DNA from: Aliidiomarina haloalkalitolerans
Lineage (GTDB): Bacteria; Pseudomonadota; Gammaproteobacteria; Enterobacterales; Alteromonadaceae
Direction: 5' to 3'
Assembly (NCBI RefSeq): GCF_003987315.1
Contig: NZ_PIPI01000004.1
Location: forward strand, 1 to 64,000
DNA length: 64,000 nucleotides
In this document: positions 63,513 through 64,000 of the stretch, in pieces
How positions within the stretch are numbered: the first letter of the stretch is position 1
How the letters are laid out: every line of letters begins with the position of its first letter
Notes under the pieces: generated by a model
Databases searched by the model: none
What the model was told of the DNA's origin: nothing
Seen by the model: the letters and a program-made list of their open reading frames with translations, nothing else
Position numbers and translations under genes: made by a program

Positions 63513-64000
<488 letters not shown>

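Overview
The window is a stretch of a gammaproteobacterial chromosome, most likely from Alteromonadales and plausibly the Idiomarinaceae. That placement is inferred from gene content and order and was not tested by a search. Pointers are the lptD-surA-pdxA-rsmA-apaG-apaH, rsmE-gshB-yqgE-ruvX and epd-pgk-fba blocks, a PanP-type aspartate decarboxylase beside panCB, HemJ, a free-standing PyrB, MetJ-type operators, and several TonB/outer-membrane families usual in marine gammaproteobacteria. Coding density is high. No intergenic gap exceeds 300 bp. I saw no tRNA, insertion sequence, prophage or CRISPR array.

Layout. 1-170: end of an rRNA operon (5S and terminator). 190-5100: accessory-looking genes, namely a yeast-type cytosine deaminase, a TonB-dependent receptor behind a MetJ-like operator, a small membrane protein, a PCu(A)C copper chaperone and an outer-membrane barrel. 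5177-8416: a three-gene ABC operon (LolD/MacB-like ATPase, FtsX-like permease with a 72-residue histidine-rich insert, DUF3299 periplasmic protein) directly downstream of ppa. 8424-14162: fbp, mpl, ubiX, a YadGH-type ABC pair and a TrmB-like methyltransferase. 14256-22047: panP facing panC-panB-folK-pcnB, then gluQ, dksA and sfsA. 22124-28365: pepB, hrpB and mrcB. 28364-34328: maeA, hemL, pyrB, hemJ, a DUF6776-like protein and erpA. 34485-40225: a secreted hypothetical, pepQ, anmK, mepM and tyrS. 40302-47079: the lptD operon. 47200-55803: amgK-murU, rluA, a PIN-PhoH ATPase, the rsmE operon, a small membrane protein and metK. 56007-64000: tkt-epd-pgk-fba, a DUF481 barrel, queA and the start of tgt.

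How the genes work together. Cell-wall recycling is well represented: Mpl re-uses the murein tripeptide, while AnmK, AmgK and MurU turn anhydro-MurNAc into UDP-MurNAc, and MepM and PBP1b cut and build the wall. PanP, PanC and PanB can supply pantothenate without PanD. SurA and LptD build the outer membrane. Fbp, Tkt, Epd, Pgk and Fba form central carbon metabolism, with Epd and PdxA both serving pyridoxal phosphate synthesis. metK and the TonB receptor share the same operator architecture, suggesting a common methionine/SAM control.

Most of the window is ordinary housekeeping. The parts that merit attention are the MetJ-like operator at the TonB receptor, the histidine-rich ABC permease operon, the hairpin and Fur-like box at the copper chaperone start, a 21-bp imperfect palindrome next to the ppa promoter, and a recurring pattern of short tandem repeats at the 3' flanks of genes.
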